A stretch of DNA of 9,384 bases from an uncultured Microbacteriaceae bacterium (GTDB lineage Bacteria; Actinomycetota; Actinomycetes; Actinomycetales; Microbacteriaceae), in the NCBI GenBank assembly GCA_943914115.1, contig CALUAU010000081.1, positions 1 to 9,384 on the forward strand, written 5' to 3'. Within the stretch, counting starts at the first letter, position 1. Each line of letters begins with the position of its first letter. Shown here in pieces: positions 1 through 6,981 of the stretch. The notes below the pieces were generated by a model, which was given only the letters and a program-made list of their open reading frames with translations, did not search any database and was not told the origin of the DNA. The translations under genes and the position numbers were made by a program.

Positions 1-534
1 AGGCTTGGGCTGGGCCGCCGGCTGTGGCTGGGCCGGAGGTTTGGGCTGGGCCGAGGCCGGAGCCTCACGCTGTTGCTGAGCCTGAGGGTCAGGCTGTGCG
101 GGTTCGCGACGCGGTTCAGACTGGTTTGCAGGCTTCGACCGGTCGGGCGCATCTGGTCGTTCCGCGGCTGGCGAGGCAGCGGCATTCGATGCCGGCGGCT
201 GCGGCGCGGGTTCGCCGTCAAGCTTCGGAAGCATAGTCGGCACCTCGCCAGTGTCGTAGAGGCGCGGAATGAAGCGGCGTCGCGATCGCCGGCTGGGTGG
301 CTGTGGATTTTCGTTCGAATCGAACGACGACTTCGGTACGAACTGCGAGAAAAAATCGTCGTTCGCGGCATCGTCACTGCCACCCACCGTGAACGGGTCG
401 GGCACGCCGCCGCCCGGGCGGTGCATCACGGCATTTCGCTCATCATTCGGCTGCGGCATGAGTCTGGCACCGCACTCACCGCAAAAACGTCGCCCGGGGG
501 CCGCCGCGGCTCCGCATAGAGAACAATTGATCAT
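1..534 (-). CDS. Zinc-ribbon protein with Pro/Ala/Gln-rich tail, partial (C terminus outside window)
   Basis: The minus strand is open from ATG at 534-532 to the left edge: 178 codons with no stop, so the gene is incomplete at its C terminus. Residues 4-21 form a compact zinc ribbon with two CxxC knuckles (CSLC at 4-7, CGEC at 18-21) followed by GARL, as in the small zinc-ribbon domains at the N termini of many bacterial membrane or regulatory proteins. The rest seen is low-complexity: acidic and Ser-rich to about residue 85, a basic patch (RRSRRR) near 88, then Pro/Ala/Gln-rich sequence ending in repeated AQPKP/AQPQP. GGAG at 547-544 lies 9 nt before the ATG, supporting this start. No membrane segment or enzyme domain is seen; a domain may follow beyond the edge. 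The function is unknown: the zinc ribbon suggests nucleic acid or protein contacts, the tail a disordered linker. It is divergent from the MFS exporter gene. Confidence 0.72.
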   Translation of the reverse strand, partial: MINCSLCGAAAAPGRRFCGECGARLMPQPNDERNAVMHRPGGGVPDPFTVGGSDDAANDDFFSQFVPKSSFDSNENPQPPSRRSRRRFIPRLYDTGEVPTMLPKLDGEPAPQPPASNAAASPAAERPDAPDRSKPANQSEPRREPAQPDPQAQQQREAPASAQPKPPAQPQPAAQPKP

Positions 535-692
535 GATGTTTCACTCCGCACTGGGTTGATTCGTACAGACCCGAAGTAGAGGCTTTGTCGAGAATCTACC
601 GGTTTCACTTGTAAGTAACGCGTAAGCTAGGCGGGTTGTCGCTAGTCAACTAACGTTCCAGCCGACTCAATCTCGCCAAAGAAGGTGGTTAT
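535..692. promoter_or_regulatory. Divergent promoter region with two 10-bp palindromes
   Basis: These 158 bp separate two divergent genes and should hold promoters for both. Two short dyads with the same 4-2-4 layout are visible: ACTTGTAAGT at 607-616 and TAGTCAACTA at 643-652, centres 36 bp apart. The second resembles AGTTGAC-type operators of MarR-like repressors, which often control drug exporters; this is inference, and no regulator gene lies in the window. I could not fix convincing -35/-10 pairs. Confidence 0.35.
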
Positions 693-2462
693 TTGCAGGG
701 GAGAACGGCTCCGGTACTCTCACCACGCGAGATCCGCTTGATCATGGCCAGCCTACTCGCGGCACTCTTTCTCTCTTCACTCAATCAGACCGTCGTCGGC
801 ACGGCCATGCGCACTATCGCCGATGACCTCGGCGGCGTGTCACTGCAGGCCTGGGTAACCACCGCGTTTCTTATCGCCTCAACGGTAAGCACCCCAATCT
901 ACGGCAAACTCTCTGATATTTTCGGGCGCCGACCGCTGTTGCTGGCGGCCATGACGCTTTTTGTGGCCGGTTCGCTACTTGCCACCACCTCGCTCGATAT
1001 GATCCAGCTCGCCGCCTACCGCGGCGTGCAGGGCCTGGGTGCGGGCGGCTTGATGTCGCTACCTCTGGCCATCATCGCCGACGTGCTCTCGCCCGCCCAG
1101 CGCGCTAAAGTGCAGGGCCTGTTCATGGCCGTGTTCGGTGTTTCCTCGGTGGCTGGCCCCCTTGTGGGTGGGCTGCTCGCCGGTATCGACGAGGTGTTCG
1201 GGGTCACCGGTTGGCGCTGGGTGTTCCTCATCAGCGTGCCGCTGGGGCTGGTCGCATTCATCCTCACCTGGCGCTACCTCCACCTACCCAAAGTGCACGG
1301 TAGCGCCCGCATCGACTGGTTCGGGTCGGCACTTGTGGTGCTGGTTGTGGTGCCGCTCATCCTGGTTGCCGAGCAGGGAACCCACTGGGGCTGGGCCTCC
1401 CCCACCGCCATCACCTGCTATCTCACCACCGTCGTATCGCTCATTATCTTCGTCTTCGTCGAACGGCGAATGGGTGACGATGCAATCATCCCGCTGAGTC
1501 TTTTCCGCATCCCGACCTTCTCGGTGGCGGTTGGGGTGAGTGTGCTGGTGGGGTTCGGGATGTTTCTGGCCATGATCATCCTGCCGCTCTACATGCAGAT
1601 CGTGCTGCGCCTCGGCCCAACTGCCGCGGGTTTGGCACTGCTGCCGCAGGTGTTCGCGCAGCTTATTTCATCGCTTGTGGTGGGATTCGTGGTGGCGAAA
1701 CTGGGCCGCACCAAACCCCTGGTGGTGGGCGGCACCGCGCTACTACTGGTGGCCTATTGGTTACTCACCACCAGCCAATACGACCAGCCGGTCTGGCGCC
1801 TGTATCTGCCGATGGTGCTCTTCGGCGTCTCACTGGGTGCACTGCTGCAATCACTCACCCTGACACTACAGTCGGCGGTCGAACCCGATCAGATGGGCGT
1901 GGCCTCATCGTCATCGGCATTCTTCCGCTCGATTGGCGGCACCTTCGGCACCGGGATCGGTTTCTCGGTGCTGTTCGGCTCGCTTCCGCTCAGTCTTTCG
2001 GAGGCACTCGAACGCCCCGACCTGCAAGCCAATCTGCAGCAAGCGCTGAGTCAAAAAGCAGTGCGGGCCGATCCCGATAACGCCGTCCTGATCCAGATTC
2101 TGCAATCGCCACCGAACGAAACCATGAACTCGCTCAATGGCGACACCTCGTTCTTAATGCAGGCCAACGATCAGCTCGCCGCACCGTTTTTGTGGGCATT
2201 TAACGAGTCGACCGTCCAGGCATTCTGGTTCGGGCTCGCCATGGTGGCGGCCGCGCTGGCACTATCGTTCTTGCTGCCAAACACCCGCCTCGGCGACCGG
2301 TCAGCACTGCAAGAGCTCCACGACCGCAGCCAAATCGCACCGCCGAGCACCGCCGGAGATGCACCCACCGGCACCATCCCGATCGTGCTCCGACAAACCG
2401 ACACACCGGCAGGTGGCAGCACCGCATCCCGGCGCCGAAAAGAACCACCCGCGCGATCATAA
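693..2462 (+). CDS. DHA2-family (14-TM) MFS drug efflux transporter
   Basis: A proton-driven multidrug exporter of the EmrB/QacA type in the cytoplasmic membrane. The 589-residue length, about 14 hydrophobic segments and the family motifs support this: LNQTVVGTAMRTIADDLGG in TM1 (30-48), motif A GKLSDIFGRRPLL (71-83), RGVQGLGAGG (110-119), antiporter motif C GVSSVAGPLVGG (149-160) and GWRWVFLISVPLG (173-185). A soluble loop at about 430-505 precedes the last membrane segment, as in the DHA2 family, and residues after about 530 form a hydrophilic, Arg-rich cytoplasmic tail. The TTG at 693 is chosen because AAGGTGG at 682-688 is well placed before it and the pre-TM1 sequence is normal; ATG at 744 is the alternative but sits close to TM1. 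The substrate cannot be told. It is first in a same-strand run with the acetyltransferase 50 bp downstream. Confidence 0.93.
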   Translation: MQGRTAPVLSPREIRLIMASLLAALFLSSLNQTVVGTAMRTIADDLGGVSLQAWVTTAFLIASTVSTPIYGKLSDIFGRRPLLLAAMTLFVAGSLLATTSLDMIQLAAYRGVQGLGAGGLMSLPLAIIADVLSPAQRAKVQGLFMAVFGVSSVAGPLVGGLLAGIDEVFGVTGWRWVFLISVPLGLVAFILTWRYLHLPKVHGSARIDWFGSALVVLVVVPLILVAEQGTHWGWASPTAITCYLTTVVSLIIFVFVERRMGDDAIIPLSLFRIPTFSVAVGVSVLVGFGMFLAMIILPLYMQIVLRLGPTAAGLALLPQVFAQLISSLVVGFVVAKLGRTKPLVVGGTALLLVAYWLLTTSQYDQPVWRLYLPMVLFGVSLGALLQSLTLTLQSAVEPDQMGVASSSSAFFRSIGGTFGTGIGFSVLFGSLPLSLSEALERPDLQANLQQALSQKAVRADPDNAVLIQILQSPPNETMNSLNGDTSFLMQANDQLAAPFLWAFNESTVQAFWFGLAMVAAALALSFLLPNTRLGDRSALQELHDRSQIAPPSTAGDAPTGTIPIVLRQTDTPAGGSTASRRRKEPPARS

Positions 2463-2512
2463 CCGGCCACCGGCTTGCGGAAACGTCCAGCCCGCAGCGG
2501 CACACTGGTGGC

Positions 2513-2962
2513 ATGACTGATTCAGGCAGCTACACGTACACGCGCGACGCCAGCCGCTCACGATTCGTGGTGCATCACGGCGATCAACTCGTCGGATTCA
2601 TGTCGTTCGTCGACCAGGGCGACCGCATCATCATTGACCACACCGTCGTCGATGAAGCCCACCAGGGCGGCGGCGTCGCCTCACAGCTCGTTGCCCACGG
2701 GCTGCGCGAGCTCGCTGATACCACCACGGCGACGATCATCCCGGAGTGCTCATACGTGGCGATGTGGCTGCGCCGCCACCCCGAGTTCGGGTATCTCACC
2801 ACCCGCGGCACCGGCGCATCCCAAGCCGCTGAACCCGCGGCAGAAGACGCCGCCGAACGTCTCGACAGCGCCAAAGTGACCCCCGCCCTCGACGACGATT
2901 CAACCGGCGTCACCGAACCAACAAGCAGCGAACAGTTCGGTATCGATCAGAAAGGTCAGTAG
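2513..2962 (+). CDS. GNAT-like N-acetyltransferase (NATD1/YjdJ type) with acidic tail
   Basis: A small acyltransferase-fold protein of the short GCN5-related type (Acetyltransf_CG, as in human NATD1 and E. coli YjdJ). Residues about 10-97 match the domain: IDHTVVDEAHQGGGVASQLV at 41-60 carries the acetyl-CoA phosphate-binding loop (QGGGVA in place of RGQGIG), and WLRRHPEF at 85-92 is the family's conserved C-terminal signature. Family members are usually about 90-100 residues; this one has a further 50 that are rich in Ala, Asp, Glu, Thr and Ser and look disordered. The physiological substrate of the family is not known. The ATG at 2513 has only a weak GGTGG upstream (2507-2511). Its stop overlaps the lipoate ligase GTG start by one base (TAGTG), so the two are probably translated from one mRNA. 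Confidence 0.85.
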   Translation: MTDSGSYTYTRDASRSRFVVHHGDQLVGFMSFVDQGDRIIIDHTVVDEAHQGGGVASQLVAHGLRELADTTTATIIPECSYVAMWLRRHPEFGYLTTRGTGASQAAEPAAEDAAERLDSAKVTPALDDDSTGVTEPTSSEQFGIDQKGQ

Positions 2963-4008
2963 TGCACGGCGAATATAAGGTGCCCGGCGGCAAGCTCGTG
3001 GTGATCGACTTCGAGGTGCGCGATAACCACATCGCACATCCTCGCGTCGCTGGCGACTTCTTCCTCGAACCAGATGAGGCGCTCGACGCAATCAATACTG
3101 CGCTTACCGGGCTGCCAGTCGACACGCCGGCCGCCGAAATCACCCGGGCCGTGCAGGAAGCACTCCCCGAAGATGCGCACCTGGTGGGGGTGAGCCCGGC
3201 CGCAATCGCCACCGTCGTGCGCCGCGCCGTCACCGGCGCACGCGAATGGAACGACTACGACTGGCAGATCGTGCATCCGGGGCCGCTCCCGGCACGCGTG
3301 CATGTCGCCCTCGACCAGGTGCTCACCGAAGAAGTTGCCGCCGGCCGCCGCGCCCCCACCCTGCGGTTTTGGGAGTGGACCGAGTCGGCCGCGATTCTCG
3401 GTTCGTATCAATCGGTGCGCAATGAGGTCGATTTGGATGCGGCCCGCGCCGAAGGCATCCAGGTGATCCGTCGCGTTTCGGGTGGCGGGGCGATGTTTAT
3501 GGAGGCCGGCAACGTGGTCACCTACTCGCTCTACGTACCCACCGAACTGGTGGCCGGGATGAGCTTTGCCGAGTCATACGCCTATCTCGACGCGTGGGTG
3601 CTGACGGCACTGCGCGAGATCGGTGTCAATGCCACCTATCAACCGCTGAACGACATTGCTTCACCGGCCGGGAAGATCGGCGGCGCCGCGCAGAAGCGCA
3701 TGGGAGCTGGGGTGCTGCACCACGCCACCCTCTCGTACGACATCGACGCCGACAAGATGACTCGGGTGCTGCGCATCGGGCGCGAGAAAGTCAGCGATAA
3801 GGGCATCCGCTCGGCGAAAAAGCGGGTGTCGCCACTGCGATCGCAAACCGGTATGCCCCGCGACGAAATCATCAGCTCGCTCACACGCTCGTTCATGGCG
3901 AATAACCGCGCCGAGTTTGGTGAGGTAACCCCGTCCGAGCTGCAGCGGGCACGCGAACTTGCCGACACGAAGTTCGCCAGCGACGAGTGGACATTCCGGG
4001 TTCCCTAG
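2962..4008 (+). CDS. lplA: Lipoate-protein ligase family protein, accessory domain at N terminus
   Basis: Likely attaches free lipoate through lipoyl-AMP to the lysine of lipoyl domains (2-oxoacid dehydrogenase E2, glycine cleavage H protein) in the cytosol. The catalytic biotin/lipoate ligase domain covers about residues 100-315: RRVSGGGAMF at 170-179 is the nucleotide/lipoate-binding loop, GKIGGAAQKR at 237-246 carries the expected catalytic Lys238, and LHHATL at 252-257 follows as in LplA. Residues 1-90 (PGGKLVVIDFEVRD, then VAGDFFLEPDEALDAIN) resemble the LplA accessory domain, which in E. coli LplA is at the C terminus; here the order is reversed, as I recall for other actinobacterial members. 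The GTG start has AAAGG at 2951-2955, 6 nt upstream. A role in transferring octanoate or another acyl group cannot be excluded. Confidence 0.86.
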   Translation: MHGEYKVPGGKLVVIDFEVRDNHIAHPRVAGDFFLEPDEALDAINTALTGLPVDTPAAEITRAVQEALPEDAHLVGVSPAAIATVVRRAVTGAREWNDYDWQIVHPGPLPARVHVALDQVLTEEVAAGRRAPTLRFWEWTESAAILGSYQSVRNEVDLDAARAEGIQVIRRVSGGGAMFMEAGNVVTYSLYVPTELVAGMSFAESYAYLDAWVLTALREIGVNATYQPLNDIASPAGKIGGAAQKRMGAGVLHHATLSYDIDADKMTRVLRIGREKVSDKGIRSAKKRVSPLRSQTGMPRDEIISSLTRSFMANNRAEFGEVTPSELQRARELADTKFASDEWTFRVP

Positions 4009-4118
4009 CCCAAGCATCCCCCCTATTCCAGGGGTGAGCAATAAGCTGAGATTTATAGTCAGTATGGTGCCCATCACCAAACTTGGCATTCTGGCTTGCA
4101 GCTGAACGGTTCATGATG

Positions 4119-4139
4119 GCTGAGTGCAGCTCACTCAGC
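4119..4139. promoter_or_regulatory. Perfect 8-bp inverted repeat, operator candidate
   Basis: GCTGAGTG at 4119-4126 and CACTCAGC at 4132-4139 are exact reverse complements separated by CAGCT. The site lies 123 bp before the permease ATG. It could be an operator for a dimeric regulator or form an RNA stem in the leader; the sequence does not decide which. Confidence 0.45.
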
Positions 4140-4160
4140 TGTGCCTCGGTTCGCCGCCAC

Positions 4161-4173
4161 CGCGGTAACCGCG
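4161..4173. promoter_or_regulatory. 13-bp palindrome upstream of the permease gene
   Basis: CGCGGT at 4161-4166 and ACCGCG at 4168-4173 are exact reverse complements around one central A. The compact odd-length palindrome looks more like a protein-binding site than a transcript stem. It sits 22 bp after the preceding inverted repeat. Confidence 0.35.
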
Positions 4174-4261
4174 CACAGCTGAACTGCCAAACGAGAAATG
4201 TCGGTTGCGCGAGCCACACCAATTCCGGTGCCGACTCCACAGCCCTAACCAAAGCGAGAAG

Positions 4262-5737
4262 ATGTCAACGAAGACAAATAGCGGCAACTCCGCAACCCCC
4301 GCGGGCAACACCGGCACCGTCGATATCGGCGACCACGGTTACAAAAAAGGGCTGCAGAACCGCCACATCCAGATGATCGCCATCGGCGGCGCAATCGGCA
4401 CGGGGCTCTTCCTCGGCACCGGCGGCCGCTTCGAAATCGCCGGCCCCGCCCTCGCAATCGTCTACGCGATCTGCGGTGTTTTTGCCTACCTCGTGGTGCG
4501 GGCGCTCGGCGAGCTCGCCATGTATCGCCCCTCATCGGGCGCCTTCGTCAGCTACGCGCGTGAATTCTTCGGCGAAAAGGGTGCCTACACCGTTGGCTGG
4601 CTCTACTTCCTCGACTGGGCCGCCACCGTCGTCGCCGATATCACCGCGGTAGCGCTCTACGCCCACTTTTGGTCGATTTTCATGCCGGTACCCCAGTGGG
4701 TGCTCGCGCTCGTCGCGCTCGCCGTCGTGATGACCATGAACCTCATCTCGGTACGGCTTTTTGGCGAGCTCGAGTTCTGGTTCGCGTTCATCAAGGTGGG
4801 CGCGATTGTGCTGTTCGGCATCATCGGCATCTGGGTGCTGATTACCGGCCAGAACGTCGGCGACTACCAGCCCGGCCTCAGCCTCATCACCGAACACGGC
4901 GGCCTCATCCCGAACGGCATCGGCTCACTGTTTGCCATCACTCTCGGCGTGGTGTTCGCATTCGCTGGAATCGAAATGGTCGGTATCACCGCCGGCGAAT
5001 CAACCGACCCGCACAAGTCGATTCCGCGCGCGGTCAACTCGGTCGTGTGGCGCATCCTGCTGTTCTATGTCGGCTCGGTGCTACTGCTCACCCTGCTTAT
5101 GCCGTGGGATGCCTACTCGTCGCACGAAAGCCCCTTTGTCACCGTGCTCAGCGCAATCGGCATCCCCGCCGCCGACGATGTCATGAACCTCGTGGTGCTC
5201 ACCGCCGCCATGTCGAGCCTTAACGCGGGGCTTTACGCCACCGGCCGCACCCTGCGCTCGCTGGCGATGGCCGGCACCGCGCCGAAGTTCGCGAAACGGA
5301 TGAACAAGTCGGGCGTGCCCTACGGCGGCATCCTGATCACCTGCGCCGTCGGTATCCTCGGCGTGTTCCTGAACATGATCATGCCCGAAAAGGCATTCGA
5401 GGTGGTGCTCAACCTCTCGGGTATCGGTACCGTCTCGGCTTGGGCATCGATCATGCTCTGTCACTGGGCGCTGGTGCGGCGCGCTCGCCAGGGCAAGCTG
5501 CAGCGCCCCGAGTTCCAGCTGCGATTTGCCCCGTGGGTCAACCTGCTGACGCTGGTGTTCCTGGTGTCGGTGGTCGTGATGATCGGCCTCGACGGTGAAA
5601 TCGGCCCGCTCACGCTCGGCCTGTTCGGCATCGCGCTCGTGGTAATGTTCATTGGCTGGTTCGTGGTGCGTGGCCGCATCGACGCCGAGGCGCTGACGCA
5701 CAACATCGATGTGGTCGGCGAGGGAATCGATAACTAG
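4262..5737 (+). CDS. ansP: Amino acid permease, L-asparagine permease (AnsP)-like
   Basis: A 12-TM amino acid/proton symporter of the APC superfamily (AAT family) in the cytoplasmic membrane, 491 residues. The N-terminal hydrophilic segment leads into GYKKGLQNRHIQMIAIGGAI (27-46) and GTGLFLGTG, the family's substrate-binding unwound TM1, then RALGELAMYRPSSGAFVSYA (80-99). From memory it follows E. coli AnsP closely over its length, including DITAVALY, VPQWV, EFWFA-IKV, ITEHGG, NSVVWRI-LFYVGSVLLL, SPFVTV and LTAAMSSLNAGLY, more so than GabP or PheP, so asparagine is the best guess; other amino acids remain possible. ATG 4262 is preferred; it has only a weak purine-rich GAGAAG directly before it. 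An in-frame TTG at 4205 would add 19 residues of untypical sequence and has no ribosome site. Its stop shares a CTAG with the converging hydrolase gene. Confidence 0.9.
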   Translation: MSTKTNSGNSATPAGNTGTVDIGDHGYKKGLQNRHIQMIAIGGAIGTGLFLGTGGRFEIAGPALAIVYAICGVFAYLVVRALGELAMYRPSSGAFVSYAREFFGEKGAYTVGWLYFLDWAATVVADITAVALYAHFWSIFMPVPQWVLALVALAVVMTMNLISVRLFGELEFWFAFIKVGAIVLFGIIGIWVLITGQNVGDYQPGLSLITEHGGLIPNGIGSLFAITLGVVFAFAGIEMVGITAGESTDPHKSIPRAVNSVVWRILLFYVGSVLLLTLLMPWDAYSSHESPFVTVLSAIGIPAADDVMNLVVLTAAMSSLNAGLYATGRTLRSLAMAGTAPKFAKRMNKSGVPYGGILITCAVGILGVFLNMIMPEKAFEVVLNLSGIGTVSAWASIMLCHWALVRRARQGKLQRPEFQLRFAPWVNLLTLVFLVSVVVMIGLDGEIGPLTLGLFGIALVVMFIGWFVVRGRIDAEALTHNIDVVGEGIDN

Positions 5738-6690
5738 CCGAGCTGATCTTCTGCTGCGCTGGCGGGTGGTTCGAATCGGAACGCCAGCCAGCGCAGCAGG
5801 TCGTTTGTGGTGGTGTCGCGATCGAGTTCGTTGAACACCTCGTGTCGCGCGCCCGGGTAGATGCGCAGCTCCACATCCTGTAGCCGCGTCACGTGACGGT
5901 ACGCCCAGGCAAGTGCCCGCGCACCCCGCCCGCCATAGCTGAGCGGATCGTGATCGCCACCGAGAATCAGCACCGGCAGGCGCGCATCCCGCCCTCGCCG
6001 CGGCAGCGGCGGCAGGGTGAGTAATCCCAGCGCCCCCAGCGGTGACCACACCGATGAGTGGGCGATATCGAAACCGTACGGGTCGTCAAGCATCCGGTGC
6101 ACCTCGGTTTCGTCACGCGAAAGCCAGCTGAGCCCGTGCGGCTTTTGCAGGTGATCCCACGCGGCGTTGTAGTTACCGACGTTGATCAGGCCCGGTTGCG
6201 CGAGCGTGGTGCCCGAGAGCACGAGCGCGTCGAAGAGGTCGGTGTTGTTGCGAAAAAGCTGCTGGGCCATGAGCGAACCCCACGAGTGCCCGAGCTCGAT
6301 AATCGGCAGCCCGCTGTGTTCGGCGCGGATGCGGTGCAGCACTTCACGAACTGCGCGGCGGGCACCGTGCACACCTTCGGGACCGAGCTGGCCGAGACCG
6401 TAGGCGCCGACACCGGTGCGGCCGTGACCGTAATGGTCGTCGGCGATTACGGTGTATCCGGCGGCGGCCAGGATGTTGGCTAGGCGCTGGTAGCGGCGGG
6501 CGTGCTCACCGGCGCCGTGCGAGATGTGCACGATTGCGTGCGGGCGGCGACGATTTGCCGACCACTGGTAGATGTGAACGTTGATTCCCCGGATGCGAAC
6601 CTGTTGTTCGAGGTAGTCGACCGTGATGCCGTCTTGGCTCGTGTCTTGTTTGGGTGTGTAGAAGCGTTCGGCTACCGGTCGAGGAGTCAT
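5734..6690 (-). CDS. Alpha/beta hydrolase, monoacylglycerol lipase-like
   Basis: A serine hydrolase of the Hydrolase_4 (S33-like) family, 318 residues, resembling monoacylglycerol lipases or lysophospholipases that split esters of glycerol and fatty acids. Visible motifs in order: oxyanion-hole HGAGEH (58-63), GYTVIADDHYGHGRTG (78-93, the DHRGHG-like motif), nucleophile elbow GHSWGS with Ser136, acid region GGDHDPLS with likely Asp248, and GARHEVFNE with His283. The triad is therefore complete. There is no signal peptide, so it is probably cytosolic or membrane-associated. ATG at 6690 is chosen because AGGGTGG lies just upstream and the protein begins like its family; the frame stays open to about 6903, but that stretch is repeat sequence encoding Lys/Arg-rich low complexity. 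The gene lies downstream of rocD on the same strand, but a hairpin and 458 bp separate them. The natural substrate is unknown. Confidence 0.87.
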   Translation of the reverse strand: MTPRPVAERFYTPKQDTSQDGITVDYLEQQVRIRGINVHIYQWSANRRRPHAIVHISHGAGEHARRYQRLANILAAAGYTVIADDHYGHGRTGVGAYGLGQLGPEGVHGARRAVREVLHRIRAEHSGLPIIELGHSWGSLMAQQLFRNNTDLFDALVLSGTTLAQPGLINVGNYNAAWDHLQKPHGLSWLSRDETEVHRMLDDPYGFDIAHSSVWSPLGALGLLTLPPLPRRGRDARLPVLILGGDHDPLSYGGRGARALAWAYRHVTRLQDVELRIYPGARHEVFNELDRDTTTNDLLRWLAFRFEPPASAAEDQLG

Positions 6691-6720
6691 ACCAACCACC
6701 CTATGCCCGCATCCCTGCGG

Positions 6721-6853
6721 CTCCCTGCGGATTTTTGTTACCTGTTTTTTGTTGCCGGTCTGTGCGCTGCTTCCTGGTTGTTTTCTCGCCTGCACCCCAG
6801 CTCCTGCCCTGCGCCCCAGCATCCCTGCGGATTTTTGTTTCCTGTTTTTTGTT
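6721..6853. repeat. 33-bp direct repeat pair, T-rich, exactly 100 bp apart
   Basis: Copies at 6721-6753 and 6821-6853 differ at only two of 33 positions. Each has CCCTGCGGATTTTTGTT, then CCTGTTTTTTGTT after one variable base. The T-runs stand out in this GC-rich sequence. ATCCCTGCGG also occurs just before copy 1 at 6711-6720. The end of copy 2 (TTTTGTTTCCTG, 6833-6844) recurs inverted as CAGGAAACAAAA at 6957-6968. The pair lies in the leader of the hydrolase gene. Confidence 0.8.
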
Positions 6854-6859
6854 TTTTGA

Positions 6860-6923
6860 CTGCAGTTCGACCAAGATAGGCCCAAATTCACCGGTTCTGG
6901 CACCTATCCCGCCAATTCTGCAG
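6860..6923. repeat. Symmetric two-part dyad in the repeat region
   Basis: CTGCAG (6860-6865), 9 nt, GATAGG (6875-6880), 22 nt, CCTATC (6903-6908), 9 nt, CTGCAG (6918-6923) form an exactly symmetric arrangement around 6891.5. The 9-nt spacers do not pair, so a continuous stem is unlikely; two co-axial short stems or a cooperative protein site are possible. It lies inside the longer 12-bp inverted repeat at 6833-6844/6957-6968. Confidence 0.5.
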
Positions 6924-6981
6924 CCAAAAATCAGAGCCCGCATCCGCCCCTGCAGCCAGGAAACAAAATTCGTAAGGGCGG

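Larger units (their letters stand above)
4009..4261 (+). promoter_or_regulatory. Leader and promoter region of the AnsP-like permease gene
   Basis: This 253-bp gap should hold the end of the upstream transcript and the permease promoter. A weak hairpin (CCCCT at 4020-4024 with AGGGG at 4030-4034) follows the lipoate ligase stop but has no T-tract. An A/T-rich stretch around 4040-4065 could hold the -10 region, but no clear hexamer pair can be fixed. Two perfect inverted repeats lie further on and are listed separately. CAGCTG occurs three times (4099, 4136, 4176), twice as CAGCTGAAC. I see no protein gene here. Confidence 0.4.

Noticed and set aside
73..519. Plus-strand frame of 148 residues at the left edge
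   Set aside because: It is opposite the zinc-ribbon gene, which has a ribosome site and a recognisable domain; this frame has no family features and no ribosome site.
4020..4034. Terminator after the lipoate ligase gene
   Set aside because: Only a 5-bp stem with a 5-nt loop and no T-run; too weak to call.
4205..4261. Upstream TTG start for the permease
   Set aside because: The added 19 residues are unlike permease N termini, there is no ribosome site before TTG, and ATG 4262 gives a normal N terminus.
5081..6049. Long minus-strand frame opposite the permease and running into the hydrolase gene
   Set aside because: It lies antisense to a clear permease and in another frame of the hydrolase; the His/Arg/Ala-rich translation is typical of high-GC shadow frames.
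6691..6903. N-terminal extension of the hydrolase by 71 residues
   Set aside because: The extension encodes Lys/Arg-rich repeat sequence unlike any lipase, while ATG 6690 has its own ribosome site and a normal family N terminus.
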